A stretch of DNA of 64,000 bases. It comes from Tropicibacter sp. R16_0 (GTDB lineage: Bacteria; Pseudomonadota; Alphaproteobacteria; Rhodobacterales; Rhodobacteraceae). The notes beneath the pieces are model-generated. The model was not told the origin of the DNA, made no database searches, and was given only the letters and a program-made list of their open reading frames with translations. Position numbers and translations under genes: made by a program. The stretch spans positions 186,001 to 250,000 of the forward strand of contig NZ_JAGHRE010000010.1 of NCBI RefSeq assembly GCF_017743935.1, in the 5' to 3' direction. Shown here piece after piece: positions 38,201-46,801 of this stretch; the stretch's first letter is position 1, and each line of letters opens with the position of its first letter.

Positions 38201-38596
38201 CAAGAGCGACGCACAAAACGAGTGGATCGTTTGAATCTTGAGGCCGCCGGGGGTTTCGATCGCCCGAGCAAAGAGCGTTCGAGCATGCGACAAGCGGGCG
38301 GGATCAATCGTACCGTCAACACCCAGATCGTTCAGCTGCCTGAACAGCTGGTCATCCGGCAGCATGGCCCACTCGCCCAGGCGCTTGAACAGACGGTTCT
38401 GCATCTCGGACGCCGCGGCCTTGGTGTAGGTCAGGCACAGGATGTGCTGTGGTTGCACGTCGCTGAGCAACAGGCGCGCCACCCGGTCGGTCAAAACGCG
38501 GGTTTTGCCGGACCCTGCATTGGCCGACAGCCAAGTTGATGCATCAGGGCGCGCCGCCGTGACCTGCTTTTCGGTGGCTTCATTGCGCGCGCTCAT
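35237..38596 (-). CDS. addA: Double-strand break repair helicase-nuclease AddA
   Basis: The 1119-residue product is the UvrD-like helicase and nuclease subunit of AddAB, which processes DNA ends for recombination. Walker A is WLSANAGSGKTRVLTDRV near residue 22, then LCLTYTKAAASEMQNRL; motif II is HILVDEAQDTSPAQWDV; RVMTVHGSKGLESPIVILPD and LLYVALTRAEKWLI follow. The C-terminal nuclease has ARMHGIIDRLIITDTYIQAIDFKT (key D, D and K). I chose ATG at 38596, which overlaps the addB stop (ATGA). Confidence 0.96.
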   Translation of the reverse strand: MSARNEATEKQVTAARPDASTWLSANAGSGKTRVLTDRVARLLLSDVQPQHILCLTYTKAAASEMQNRLFKRLGEWAMLPDDQLFRQLNDLGVDGTIDPARLSHARTLFARAIETPGGLKIQTIHSFCASLLRRFPLEAGVSPQFSEMEDRAAAVLREEIVEALAEGDQAHLIDGIARFVTDTGFDGLTQAITGKRDAFTGTVDWPELMGCFELPADFDEQALLDRVYLGGELELIAAIRPMLADSGGNNAKAAVKLAGFTERTLATLPILESVLLTGGSAKEPFSAKIGSFPTKALREGPMSPYMPQLEALMRRVEDAREQRLALVAACKSLALHRFANVFLPEYERRKQLRGWLDFDDLILKARQLLNDPSVAAWVLYRLDGGIDHILVDEAQDTSPAQWDVIEKLAQEFTSGEGARSDVERTIFVVGDKKQSIYSFQGADPEAFDRMQQEFGHRLAESGSNLVDLTLEYSFRSSAAVLDLVDQVFDGKAEAGFHAEAKHKAFKAALPGRVDLWPVVEKVDDEDDRPWTDPVDRPSAQHHTVILAEQIARAIKRMIDEGETIPEDGSEPGEFVRRRVRPGDFMILVQRRSDLFAEIIRACKAAGLPIAGADRLKVGAELAVKDLAALLSFLATPEDDLSLATVLKSPLFGWSEQQLFDLAHRRTDKFLWPALRTRAEDFPETMAVLNDLRSMTDFLRPYDLIERILTRHGGRQKLLGRLGAEAEDGINALLSQALAYERTDIPSLTGFLVWMQTDDLEIKRQMGGVGDMIRVMTVHGSKGLESPIVILPDTGARRAPTDDEIMMAGDMPLWKVSRDASPGAIAQARAEAQTRQMNERLRLLYVALTRAEKWLIVAAAGDLGKSGDSWYQMVEGAMRSSGAEAIPGTAIQRLQHGDWSGLPLHEDATTKREPIILPDLFKTRAPAPTPAPATLSPSDLGGAKALAGDMGLDEEAAKERGSRIHTLLEHLPGIDSTAWRQVGAQMLPDLTSAEFEDVFTEAQRVLGAEHLAHVFAPDTLAEVPITARLGEARMHGIIDRLIITDTYIQAIDFKTNATVPEIAEGCPSGLLRQMGAYAQALAQIYPAHEIRTAILWTRTGELMPLPHDIVTDALRNTQIS

Positions 38597-41532
38597 GTCA
38601 GATCCTCGGGCGTGGCGTCGGTGGTACGGTCCCATTCGCCAAAGCGTGCCAGATGGTCATAGTCGCCGACATCCGCATCGCTGTGCAGCATCCTGCGGGC
38701 TGTGTAGCCCTGTTCAGGATCGAAATACGCCTCGATCAGCTCGCGCAGTTCAGCCCAAACCTTGGCAGGAGGTTCCTTGTCCAGCGGCGCAGGCACCTCT
38801 TTGAACGAACCACCAATGCCGATGAACACGGCGCCTGCGACTTGCATCGGGTCCATCCCCTCAAGCCCGCCTTCTTCGGCCATCGCGGCCTCGATCAGCA
38901 GTTGTTTGTCGAATTTTGATTGCTGAGGGGCCGAAGGTGGCGCACCGGTTTTGTAGTCATAGATGTAAAGATCGCCGCGTGAGTCCTGATCAATTCGGTC
39001 GGCCCGGCCCACCAGTTCAAAGTCCAGCGGATCAAGGCGCTGTTTCAGCTTCGCCTCAAAGGCGATCGGGCTGGCAAGCGAGCGTCTTTGTTGTTCACTG
39101 AGCAAAAAGGCATCGGCGATGCGTTCGATCCGCGCCAGCCAGAGTTTGCGCGCAGTTGGCCAGGCCACAAGCTCATCCAGCAGCGCTCGGGCTTTGCCTA
39201 GAAACGCCTCGCGCGTCAAAGCCTCGGGGTCTTTAGTCGTTTCGGCGATGAACTTTTCCAACACCTCATGCACGACGATCCCGCGCAACAGGGCATCAGG
39301 GGCCTGTACCAGAGGGTCGAGCCGTTTCAGGCGCAACACATGTTTGGCGTATATCGCGTAGGGGTCGCGGATCAGGCGTTTGATCTCTGTCACCGACATG
39401 CGGCGGGGACGCGCGGTGACAGGCGGACGAGGAGAGGGGCGCGTGGCAGCGGGTATTGCTGTTGCTTCCTCCAGAACTTCGCTTAGATCCAGCCAATACT
39501 GGCCGCGTGCCTGCATCTCTCTCAGAACCTCTGGCCCGCCCTGGTCTGGCAAGCCGCTCAGCAGGTTGGTCAGGCGGTTCACCCAACGTGATGCGACGGT
39601 TTCGGCGTCATCGGAACGTGTGGCGCGGGTCAACCAGACCTCTTTGGCGCAAACCGCCTGTTGGAAATCATGGGCTGACAGGCCGATCCGCCGTTCCGGC
39701 AGAAGCAGTCCGGCGGCATCGCGCATTTGACGGTTGAGCCAGGGGTCGGGCTTGGCCGCCTCGGGCCAGCTGCCTTCATTCAGACCGCCCAGGATCAGCA
39801 GATCGGCGCCGTGAACGCGCGCCTCGAGCGTGCCCCAGATCATGATGTGATCATGCGGTGTATCGCGATCGCGAATTTCTTCATCCGCGAGGATGGCCCC
39901 GATCAGGTCAGCGAAATCGCGGGCGGTCATGCGACCGCCGTGTTCTGCTTCTTCCTCGAGCTTGCGGAACACCTCGTGCGCTTTTTGGCCGTTGTTCTTG
40001 TCCCAGAGGTTGCTGTCATTGTCTTGTGCGCTGCCGACCGAGATCGCCTCGGCCAAGGTGCGTAGACGCTCCACCCATTGGGTCAGCGACAACTCTCCGT
40101 CGACTTGCTGATCGACAAAACACTCACCCAGCCAAGTCAGCCAGGTGGGCGGGATTTCAACCTGACCGGCCAAGCGGCGGGCGGCAAAGGCGTCAAACCC
40201 TTCGACATCAGGGAAGGGGGGTCCATAGCGACGCAGATCCAATTCCAGATCGCGGGTTTGGCGCAGGTGATCGCCGCGTGCACCGCCCATGTGGCAGAGA
40301 GGATGCTTGAGCAGGGTCAGCAGCGCCTCACCATCCAACCGATGGACAAACAGTCCTGCGACATGGCGCAGGAACCGGCCCGGAGGCGACAGTTGCAAAG
40401 GCAGGCCGGCGCTGTCATCCGGGATGATAGACCAGCGATCAAGCGCGGCGCTGACTTGACGGGTCAGCATCCGATCAGGGGTGATCAGGGCGGCCGTTTG
40501 CCCGTCTTCGGCAGCTTGACGCAGGCGCAGGGCGATCGCCAAAGCCTCGGCCCGGGGCGAGGGGGCTTCAACCAACGTGATGCCCTTTGTGGCTTCGGGC
40601 AGGTCGGTCAATTGCGCGCCTTCCGACATCCACGCATCCGTGACGGGGGCCGGGCGCAGGGCGAGCGAGACCAGCCTGTTGCGTGCGGGTGAGGGGGCCT
40701 GGGAGTCGGTCCAGGGCTGTATGTCCTTGGGTTCCAGCTCCAACCCGCGCATCAGCTTTCGGAACCGGTACTGCGGGTGATCTTCCGACAGCAACGCGTC
40801 GTCCAGTCCGGACCAGACCGAAGCCGGTTGTGCAAAGTCAAACCCCGGCAGGATCAGCGCGCCTTGTGGCAGGCGAGCAATAGCCTCCATCAACATCAGG
40901 GTTGTTCCGCGTGACCCAGTGGAGCCCGCCAGAATGATCGGGTGTTGGGGTGGTGCGACCTCCCACCGCTGGATCAGGTTTTCCACCACCATGCGCTGGC
41001 GGGCCTGAACGTCCAGTTCATCTGCTCCGATGAATTGATCGGCGATGGCGATGAATTGCTGTGTACGGTGCCAGTGGCCCGATTGGTCACTGACGTCCAG
41101 GTCGTGGATGGTTTGCGGGGGCACACCTTCGCCCTGCATTTCATCGATCAGATCAGCCAGGCTGTCAGAGAGATCATAGAGAGAGGATCGCGCGGCCAGA
41201 TCCGGTTGCTGATCCAGCAGGCGCGACACCAACTGCGTCAATTGCAGGCGTCGCCGCAGCGGCGGGATCGCCGGGGGCAACCGCGATAGATCCTGTGTTT
41301 CACCCAGGTCCGTGATCAAAGAGATCTGCGGTAAAAGGCAAGGTGGACCTGCGTCGAACAGCTCACGAACACGACGCGCCATGCGGCGGGTGTTGACCAC
41401 CAGTTGCACCCGCGCCAGTGCTTCGGGTGGATGGGCCGCGGCCCGCGCATGAAGCCCCTGTACCAAAGCCTTTGGGAAATCCACACCCGGTGCCTCGGCA
41501 AAGACCCGTGGCTGTGCGCTGGGCTCAAACAT
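38593..41532 (-). CDS. addB: Double-strand break repair protein AddB
   Basis: The 979-residue product is the partner of AddA, of the alphaproteobacterial type. An N-terminal inactivated helicase core includes a P-loop-like GSTGSRGTTLMLMEAIARLP, and the C-terminal PD-(D/E)XK nuclease has GIVVHEVLEKF and LVGRADRIDQDSRGDLYIYDYKTG. I see no clear four-cysteine Fe-S site of the Bacillus type. It overlaps murU by eight bases. Confidence 0.94.
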   Translation of the reverse strand: MFEPSAQPRVFAEAPGVDFPKALVQGLHARAAAHPPEALARVQLVVNTRRMARRVRELFDAGPPCLLPQISLITDLGETQDLSRLPPAIPPLRRRLQLTQLVSRLLDQQPDLAARSSLYDLSDSLADLIDEMQGEGVPPQTIHDLDVSDQSGHWHRTQQFIAIADQFIGADELDVQARQRMVVENLIQRWEVAPPQHPIILAGSTGSRGTTLMLMEAIARLPQGALILPGFDFAQPASVWSGLDDALLSEDHPQYRFRKLMRGLELEPKDIQPWTDSQAPSPARNRLVSLALRPAPVTDAWMSEGAQLTDLPEATKGITLVEAPSPRAEALAIALRLRQAAEDGQTAALITPDRMLTRQVSAALDRWSIIPDDSAGLPLQLSPPGRFLRHVAGLFVHRLDGEALLTLLKHPLCHMGGARGDHLRQTRDLELDLRRYGPPFPDVEGFDAFAARRLAGQVEIPPTWLTWLGECFVDQQVDGELSLTQWVERLRTLAEAISVGSAQDNDSNLWDKNNGQKAHEVFRKLEEEAEHGGRMTARDFADLIGAILADEEIRDRDTPHDHIMIWGTLEARVHGADLLILGGLNEGSWPEAAKPDPWLNRQMRDAAGLLLPERRIGLSAHDFQQAVCAKEVWLTRATRSDDAETVASRWVNRLTNLLSGLPDQGGPEVLREMQARGQYWLDLSEVLEEATAIPAATRPSPRPPVTARPRRMSVTEIKRLIRDPYAIYAKHVLRLKRLDPLVQAPDALLRGIVVHEVLEKFIAETTKDPEALTREAFLGKARALLDELVAWPTARKLWLARIERIADAFLLSEQQRRSLASPIAFEAKLKQRLDPLDFELVGRADRIDQDSRGDLYIYDYKTGAPPSAPQQSKFDKQLLIEAAMAEEGGLEGMDPMQVAGAVFIGIGGSFKEVPAPLDKEPPAKVWAELRELIEAYFDPEQGYTARRMLHSDADVGDYDHLARFGEWDRTTDATPEDLT

Positions 41533-42211
41533 CGTTGATCAGGCTTTCGGCTAAGGCGATACCGTCTGGATGCCCCACATCGCACCAGCGCCCCGGATAG
41601 CTTAACCCGAACAAGCGACCCTGCTCATGTATCTGGTCCCACACCAGGTTCAGAGAAAAGACGCTTTGTTCGATAGACCCCAGAAGCTCGGTCTTCAGGA
41701 TCTGTATGCCGCCATAAGTTAGTGTGCCCCCACGAGATAGCTTACTTTGCGCATCGAGTGCGAAATCTCCACCCCCGGAATGACCCACGGTTTGGGACAC
41801 TGGCACACACATCAGAAGCGCATCCATGACGTCCGGGTTCCATGCCTGCAGCAGCTGGCTAAGCGGATTTGGACCGGACCAGATGGCGTCGGTGTTCATC
41901 GTGATCACCGGGTCATCCCCCAACAAGGGCAACGCGGCTTTCAATCCACCCCCGGTTTCCAGGATATCGGGCAGCTCCCACGACAGCTTTACGCCCTGAG
42001 GCGTTAGGTGGTCGGCCAGAACCTCGGGCATGTAATGCAGGTTGGCCACAAGGGTTGTGACACCGGCGTCGCGCGCCAAGTCAATCGTGTGATCGATCAG
42101 GGGGCGGCCCGCCACGGGAATCATCGGCTTGGGACGATCTTTGGTCAGGTGTTTCATCCGCGTGCCAAACCCGGCAGCAAACAGCATTGCGGCGTGGGGG
42201 GCTTGGGTCAT
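41525..42211 (-). CDS. murU: N-acetylmuramate alpha-1-phosphate uridylyltransferase (MurU)
   Basis: The 228-residue nucleotidyltransferase has AAGFGTRMKHLTKDRPKPMI, where GxGTRM and KP bind UTP, followed by GRPLIDHTIDLARDAG, MNTDAIWSG and GRWCDVGHP. Together with the kinase upstream it fits the AmgK-MurU route that recycles MurNAc to UDP-MurNAc, bypassing early wall synthesis. I chose ATG at 42211, which overlaps the amgK stop by four bases. A generic sugar-1-phosphate transferase is the alternative, but the context favours MurU. Confidence 0.87.
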   Translation of the reverse strand: MTQAPHAAMLFAAGFGTRMKHLTKDRPKPMIPVAGRPLIDHTIDLARDAGVTTLVANLHYMPEVLADHLTPQGVKLSWELPDILETGGGLKAALPLLGDDPVITMNTDAIWSGPNPLSQLLQAWNPDVMDALLMCVPVSQTVGHSGGGDFALDAQSKLSRGGTLTYGGIQILKTELLGSIEQSVFSLNLVWDQIHEQGRLFGLSYPGRWCDVGHPDGIALAESLINDV

Positions 42212-43212
42212 CGGTCCTTCAACTTTTGCATGTTGGCTGCTGTGGGCGCGGGCAGGGAACTCAGGATCAGGTCCGAGACCGGGGCCAGAGCCGAGTGGTT
42301 CAACCCGCGTACCAGATGGTCCCAAGTGGGGGGCATAAGGTCTACGTAGCCAGGCTTACCGCGTTCCACCGCAAGGCGCGCAAAGACACCCAGGATGCGT
42401 AGGTTTCGTTGCACACTGAGGACGGCATAGGCCTGACGGAAATTGTGGTCGTCCAGGCCTGTGGCTTGCAGATAGCGGTTGATCATTGTCATCTCTATCC
42501 CGGCGGGGACCTTGCGGCGGATGTCTTGCAGCATGGACATCAGATCATAAGCCGGGTGGCCCAGCATTGCGTCCTGGAAATCCAGCAAACCGACACGTGC
42601 CAGCCCGGAACGGTCGGGCAGCCAAAGCAGGTTTTCGGCGTGATAGTCGCGCAGGACCACCGCCTTGGGTCCACCCGTTGTGTCGATCAGGATGTCCTGG
42701 AACAGTTTGGTGAAGCGGTTTTCGACCTCGGTCTGATCCTCGCCCGTGATCCCCGCTGCGTAGTGAGAGAACGCCATGGACGCCCGCTGGGTCATCATGC
42801 GCGGTCCATAGCTTTCCAGGTCCATCACTGGCGACTGGTGCAGATGTATCAGTACATCGGTTGCCGCCTCGTAGAGAGGGCGTTCCAAATCTGGTTGGTC
42901 TTCGATAACCCGAGCAAATAGGCCGTCCCCCAGATCTTCGAGCAGGAGGAACCCGAAATCTTCATCTTCGGCCAGGACTTCGGGTGCGCTTAGTCCCAGA
43001 TCACGCAGATACTTGGCCACCCGGACAAAAGGACGGACATCTTCGCCCTTTTCGGGGTCTGCGTCCATCAAAACGGCGGTCTCTTGCGTCGCCGGATCCG
43101 TCAGGCGGTGATAGATCCGGTTCGATGCATCCCCGGCCAAAGGGGCGGGGGTAACGCCAGCCCATTTGGTTCGGGCGATGATTGCTTCGCTGACGACGGC
43201 TCGATTTGTCAT
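42208..43212 (-). CDS. amgK: Anomeric MurNAc/GlcNAc kinase (AmgK)
   Basis: The 334-residue aminoglycoside-phosphotransferase-fold kinase has the LAGDASNRIYHRL nucleotide loop, LLLEDLGDGLFA, and the catalytic LRDYHAENLLWLPD followed by VGLLDFQDAMLGHPAYDL. Next to murU it is best read as AmgK, which phosphorylates MurNAc and GlcNAc at C1. ATG at 43212 overlaps the tsaE stop (ATGA). Confidence 0.87.
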   Translation of the reverse strand: MTNRAVVSEAIIARTKWAGVTPAPLAGDASNRIYHRLTDPATQETAVLMDADPEKGEDVRPFVRVAKYLRDLGLSAPEVLAEDEDFGFLLLEDLGDGLFARVIEDQPDLERPLYEAATDVLIHLHQSPVMDLESYGPRMMTQRASMAFSHYAAGITGEDQTEVENRFTKLFQDILIDTTGGPKAVVLRDYHAENLLWLPDRSGLARVGLLDFQDAMLGHPAYDLMSMLQDIRRKVPAGIEMTMINRYLQATGLDDHNFRQAYAVLSVQRNLRILGVFARLAVERGKPGYVDLMPPTWDHLVRGLNHSALAPVSDLILSSLPAPTAANMQKLKDR

Positions 43213-43682
43213 TTCAGGGGGTCCAGGCGTGTGTCCCATTTGGGATCGTTCCAGTTGAGGGTGAGTTTTCGCCGCGTGTCGTGCAAGGGATCGGCGGCGA
43301 AGTGCATTGACAGTGCATCATGAGGCGCCAAATCTCCCAGCTTGTCGGGCCATTCCACCAGGCAGATAGAGGTCTCGAAAGCTTCGATCAGGCCCAATTC
43401 CTCGACCTCGTCGACCGAGGTCAGGCGATACAGGTCCGAGTGCCAGATTTCCCCTTCGGCCGTGTCATAGATCTGTACCAGAGTGAAGGTCGGCGAGGGG
43501 ACGTCCTCGGGATGAGCAAGCACGGATTGGATCAGGTTGCGGGCAAAGAAGGTTTTACCGCTGCCAATTTCTCCGGAAAGCAAAACGCAATCGCCCGCGC
43601 GCAATTGCGGGGCGAGCCAATGGGCCAGTTCGGCGGTTTTTTCCGGCGTGATCAGGTCGATCGACAGGGGTAGGCGGGTCAT
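43209..43682 (-). CDS. tsaE: tRNA threonylcarbamoyladenosine biosynthesis ATPase TsaE
   Basis: The 157-residue product has Walker A LSGEIGSGKTFFARNLIQ near residue 36, the SPTFTLVQIYD motif and WHSDLYRL. It helps TsaD/TsaB make t6A37 in tRNA; tsaD is in this window at 57.2 kb. I chose ATG at 43682; a GTG two codons upstream is also possible. It is 41 bases after the PAS protein gene in a probable operon with amgK-murU-addB-addA. Confidence 0.92.
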   Translation of the reverse strand: MTRLPLSIDLITPEKTAELAHWLAPQLRAGDCVLLSGEIGSGKTFFARNLIQSVLAHPEDVPSPTFTLVQIYDTAEGEIWHSDLYRLTSVDEVEELGLIEAFETSICLVEWPDKLGDLAPHDALSMHFAADPLHDTRRKLTLNWNDPKWDTRLDPLK

Positions 43683-43723
43683 GGTCACACAATGGCCGCG
43701 ACCGCCAGTGGCTGCAAGGTGGA

Positions 43724-45229
43724 TCAGCCCTGCGCATCGCTCAATTGCGGGTTCTGGGAAACGCGCGAATGGGCCGTGAATCGGATCATGGTACCGCCGT
43801 TCTGAATCGGGCTGACGGTGCAGGTCAGTGTGTCGCCGGACCGCAGGTGCACCAACTCGCGCCATTGAGAGCGGTTTTCGCGGCTGTCCACGAAATCACG
43901 GATTTCGCCCCAGACCGGCGTGGCGGTGCATTTGTCCTGCCAGATGCGCGTCGCATCCAACACCGAGACGGTGGCAAAGCTTGCATCCGGGTCCACCTGC
44001 CACATTTGGTGATAAGCAACGTTTGAAAAGGCCAGTGCCCCGTCCGACGCAAAGACCGCGATTGCGTCTTCAAGCTGATCCAGGATGGATTGTCCCAGCT
44101 CCAGCTCGGACCGAAAGCGACGGGTCAGGGTGATCTCGGCAGTGATGTCTTCGAACAGGAAGGCTACGGCGCCATCAGGATGCGGGCGTCCGCTGACGGA
44201 ATACACCGAACCGGACGGCAGTGACCATGTCTCTTGATACCGACCGTCTGCCGCGGCCTCGACCAGATCGTTCATCTGCTGCCGCCATCCGCCATAGTTT
44301 TTGGGCTCGGGCATCATGTTCTGGTTTCTGAGTCTGTCAAAAAAGCTCATGACACTGGGCCGACTGCTCAAGAAGTCAGCTGGCAAGGCAGTCAAGTCGA
44401 TCAATGCCGGGTTGAACAAAGCCAGTTGGCGGTTCCGATCAAAGATGGCTAGTCCGATGGATAGCTGAGCAAACGTCTTTGCCAGAGTCTGAACAAAGTT
44501 TCGTTGCGCGACTTCGGCATCAACAACCGCATTGATATCGGTTGCATAACAAAGCTGATTGTCGCCTTGTTCTACCACGGACAGATCAAACCAGAGTTTT
44601 TGATCGCTGTCCTTTGGTGATACCGAGATCCGTCGGCGATTGCTATTGGGTCCTGTGGGATCTGTCAGGTCAAAGAGCGGCTTCAAGTTGTCAGTTTTCC
44701 GCCCTCGCACCTTTCGTGCCAGCCGCGCATAAGCTGCATTGTGCCAGCAAACGGTGCCGCTCGGGTCGACGCACCAAACAGGGTAAGGTGCGCTTTCGGT
44801 TGCGGCGCGCACCGGGTCGAGCTGTACTTGCTTCGTTTCTGGCGCGTCCGTCTTGCGCAATTGCACGCGGGTAATGCCATCAATCCATTCGCAAAACACA
44901 TCTTGCCGCGCACTTGCGTCGACTGGAGTGACCACAATCTCGCCCGCCTGCTCAATTTCTTCGGGCGTTTTCGGGAAATTGGGAAAGCGTTCTGCCAGAT
45001 GAGCTCTCAGATCGGTCCAATCGGCAATCTTGGCGTCTTCGCGTTCACCCGCGTCGGACAATCCAATCAGTTCACTGCCCTCGAAAAGATAAACATGATC
45101 ATTGCAGAGTTCTGGTGACACATTTGTGCCCGTCGGAATTGCCCTTGCCCGCAAGGGGACCAGCCAAAAGAGCACCATTGTCGCCGATGTCACGCAGACA
45201 ATGCCCAAAACTACCAATTCCGAGATCAT
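43724..45229 (-). CDS. PAS-domain membrane protein without kinase domain, DivL candidate
   Basis: The 501-residue product has one N-terminal membrane segment (residues 4-24) and then several PAS-like folds: YPVWCVDPSGTVCWHNAAYA, then LSIGLAIFDRNRQLALFNPAL, then AIAVFASDGALAFSNVAYHQ. It ends shortly after the last PAS domain (RFTAHSRVSQNPQLS) with no phosphoacceptor helix and no HATPase region. Caulobacter divL is, as I recall, followed by tsaE and the same recycling and addBA genes; this gene holds that position, and a CtrA box lies upstream. I chose ATG at 45229 (AAGGGCG upstream) over 45244. DivL identity is inference. Confidence 0.7.
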   Translation of the reverse strand: MISELVVLGIVCVTSATMVLFWLVPLRARAIPTGTNVSPELCNDHVYLFEGSELIGLSDAGEREDAKIADWTDLRAHLAERFPNFPKTPEEIEQAGEIVVTPVDASARQDVFCEWIDGITRVQLRKTDAPETKQVQLDPVRAATESAPYPVWCVDPSGTVCWHNAAYARLARKVRGRKTDNLKPLFDLTDPTGPNSNRRRISVSPKDSDQKLWFDLSVVEQGDNQLCYATDINAVVDAEVAQRNFVQTLAKTFAQLSIGLAIFDRNRQLALFNPALIDLTALPADFLSSRPSVMSFFDRLRNQNMMPEPKNYGGWRQQMNDLVEAAADGRYQETWSLPSGSVYSVSGRPHPDGAVAFLFEDITAEITLTRRFRSELELGQSILDQLEDAIAVFASDGALAFSNVAYHQMWQVDPDASFATVSVLDATRIWQDKCTATPVWGEIRDFVDSRENRSQWRELVHLRSGDTLTCTVSPIQNGGTMIRFTAHSRVSQNPQLSDAQG

Positions 45230-45280
45230 AGCGACGCCCTTCATTTCAATCCGGTGGGTGTCGCCTACCGTGCTTCACAA

Positions 45281-45301
45281 AGGTTAACGTCGATTTAACC
45301 T
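45281..45301. promoter_or_regulatory. Full CtrA box, palindromic
   Basis: TTAA-N7-TTAA at 45284-45298, inside the larger inverted repeat AGGTTAA-N7-TTAACCT. It lies 55-69 bases before the PAS protein start codon and 11 bases after the regB stop. It fits the CtrA consensus; a weak hairpin after regB is the alternative. Confidence 0.65.
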
Positions 45302-45311
45302 GTTTCTGGCA

Positions 45312-46709
45312 TCAAACCTTGAATTGTTGGTTGAACCCGATGGGCACGGCATTCTTGCCGCGCTGGGCGTCAATTTGCGCTCGCGGCCAGCTTACTTGAA
45401 CGATGGCGCCGCGGTGTTCGGGACGGTTGGTCAAGGTTTGATAGGGGTCCGAGCCATTGGCAAAGCTGAGCGATGCCCCGCTGCGTTCTAACAAGGTTTT
45501 GGCAATGAACAGGCCCAGGCCCATCCCTTCGTATTCGGGACGCGACTTTTTCTCGGCGTCTGACCGGCGGCGCCGCATGAATGGGTCACCAATGCGACCA
45601 ATCATGTGAGGGGAGTAGCCGCGACCGTCATCTGCGATGCGCACGACGATTTCGTCCTCGGTCCATTCGGATTCGACCCAGACGTTCGCGCGTGAGAAAT
45701 CGACGGCGTTCTGGATCAGGTTACGCATGCCATGGATCACTTCGGGTTTGCGCAAGATGGCAGGTTGCTGGAAATCACCGCCTTCACCCGGCCCCTCTTC
45801 GAAATGAACCTCTTTGCCACGGTCCATGTGGGGTTCGGCCGCCTCGTGGATCACGGTGCTGAGCGGAGCCTGGCGCAGGTGCAGGTCGTCTTTGCCCGCG
45901 CGCCCCATGTCCCGCAGGATGTCACGGCAACGATCCGCTTGTTCGCGGATCAGGGCGGCGTCCTCGCGCAGGTCGGGGCGGTCATCCAGCTCTTCGATCA
46001 GCTCGGCGCTGGTAAGTTTGATGGTGGCCAGTGGCGTGCCCAGCTCATGCGCGGCGGCGGCCACAACACCACCCAGATCGGTCAGCTTCTGTTCTCGAGC
46101 CAAAGCCATATGGGTGGCTGACAGGGCCTCGGACATCGACACGACTTCGGCGCTGATCCTGTAGGAATAGGCGCCCAGGAACACGATCGCGATGATGATG
46201 GCGATCCAGTTGCCGAACACGAAAATGTCAGGCACCCGCATGACAAAGCCCATGTCTGTCCTGAGCGGCAGATGAAACTGCGCCAGCAGTGTCACCAGCA
46301 CAATTGCAGTGCCACCAATGATCAAAGTTGACCTCAGCCCCATCACATTGGCCGAGATCGTCACCGGCCCAAGCAACAGCAGGGCAAAGGGATTGTGCAG
46401 CCCGCCTGTAAGGTAAAGAAGGAATGCCAATTGTAGCAGGTCAAACAGCACCATCAGGAAATTTTCGAATTCTGACAGGCGCTTATTCTCTGGGAAGACA
46501 AAGATCGCGGCCAAATTGCCAACAACGGACACGCCAATGGCCAGATAGCACAGACCCAGCTCAAGCTGCAGATCGTACATCCGTTGAGCCACCGTAATTG
46601 CGGCAATCTGTCCAACGATGGCCACCCATCGCAAAACGATCAAGGTCCGCAGGCGGATCCAGCTGCTGCGCTGCTGCCCGCGCCAAAGGCCCATGTTGGA
46701 TTCCGTCAT
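45312..46709 (-). CDS. regB: Redox sensor histidine kinase RegB (PrrB)
   Basis: The 465-residue kinase controls the switch between respiratory and anaerobic or phototrophic metabolism through RegA. Six membrane segments lie in residues 20-190, with the quinone-binding GGLHNPF near residue 102. The H-box is AAAAHELGTPLATIKLTSAE with the phosphoacceptor His; the redox-active cysteine is in ADRCRDILRDMG; N, G1 and G2 boxes are NLIQNAVDFS, IADDGRGYSP and GMGLGLFIAKTLL. It is divergent from senC, with regA beyond, the classic arrangement. Confidence 0.96.
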   Translation of the reverse strand: MTESNMGLWRGQQRSSWIRLRTLIVLRWVAIVGQIAAITVAQRMYDLQLELGLCYLAIGVSVVGNLAAIFVFPENKRLSEFENFLMVLFDLLQLAFLLYLTGGLHNPFALLLLGPVTISANVMGLRSTLIIGGTAIVLVTLLAQFHLPLRTDMGFVMRVPDIFVFGNWIAIIIAIVFLGAYSYRISAEVVSMSEALSATHMALAREQKLTDLGGVVAAAAHELGTPLATIKLTSAELIEELDDRPDLREDAALIREQADRCRDILRDMGRAGKDDLHLRQAPLSTVIHEAAEPHMDRGKEVHFEEGPGEGGDFQQPAILRKPEVIHGMRNLIQNAVDFSRANVWVESEWTEDEIVVRIADDGRGYSPHMIGRIGDPFMRRRRSDAEKKSRPEYEGMGLGLFIAKTLLERSGASLSFANGSDPYQTLTNRPEHRGAIVQVSWPRAQIDAQRGKNAVPIGFNQQFKV

Positions 46710-46801
46710 CGGTCGATTATGTCCTGTTGCAACGGCTGGATATCTTGATAGGTGTCCGCGCCGAAACGATCAACATCCCCTGTGTCGCAAGGTTTGCCGC
46801 C

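Noticed and set aside
37394-38539. Long plus-strand ORF inside addA
   Set aside because: Shadow of addA, which has full helicase motifs in the minus-strand frame.
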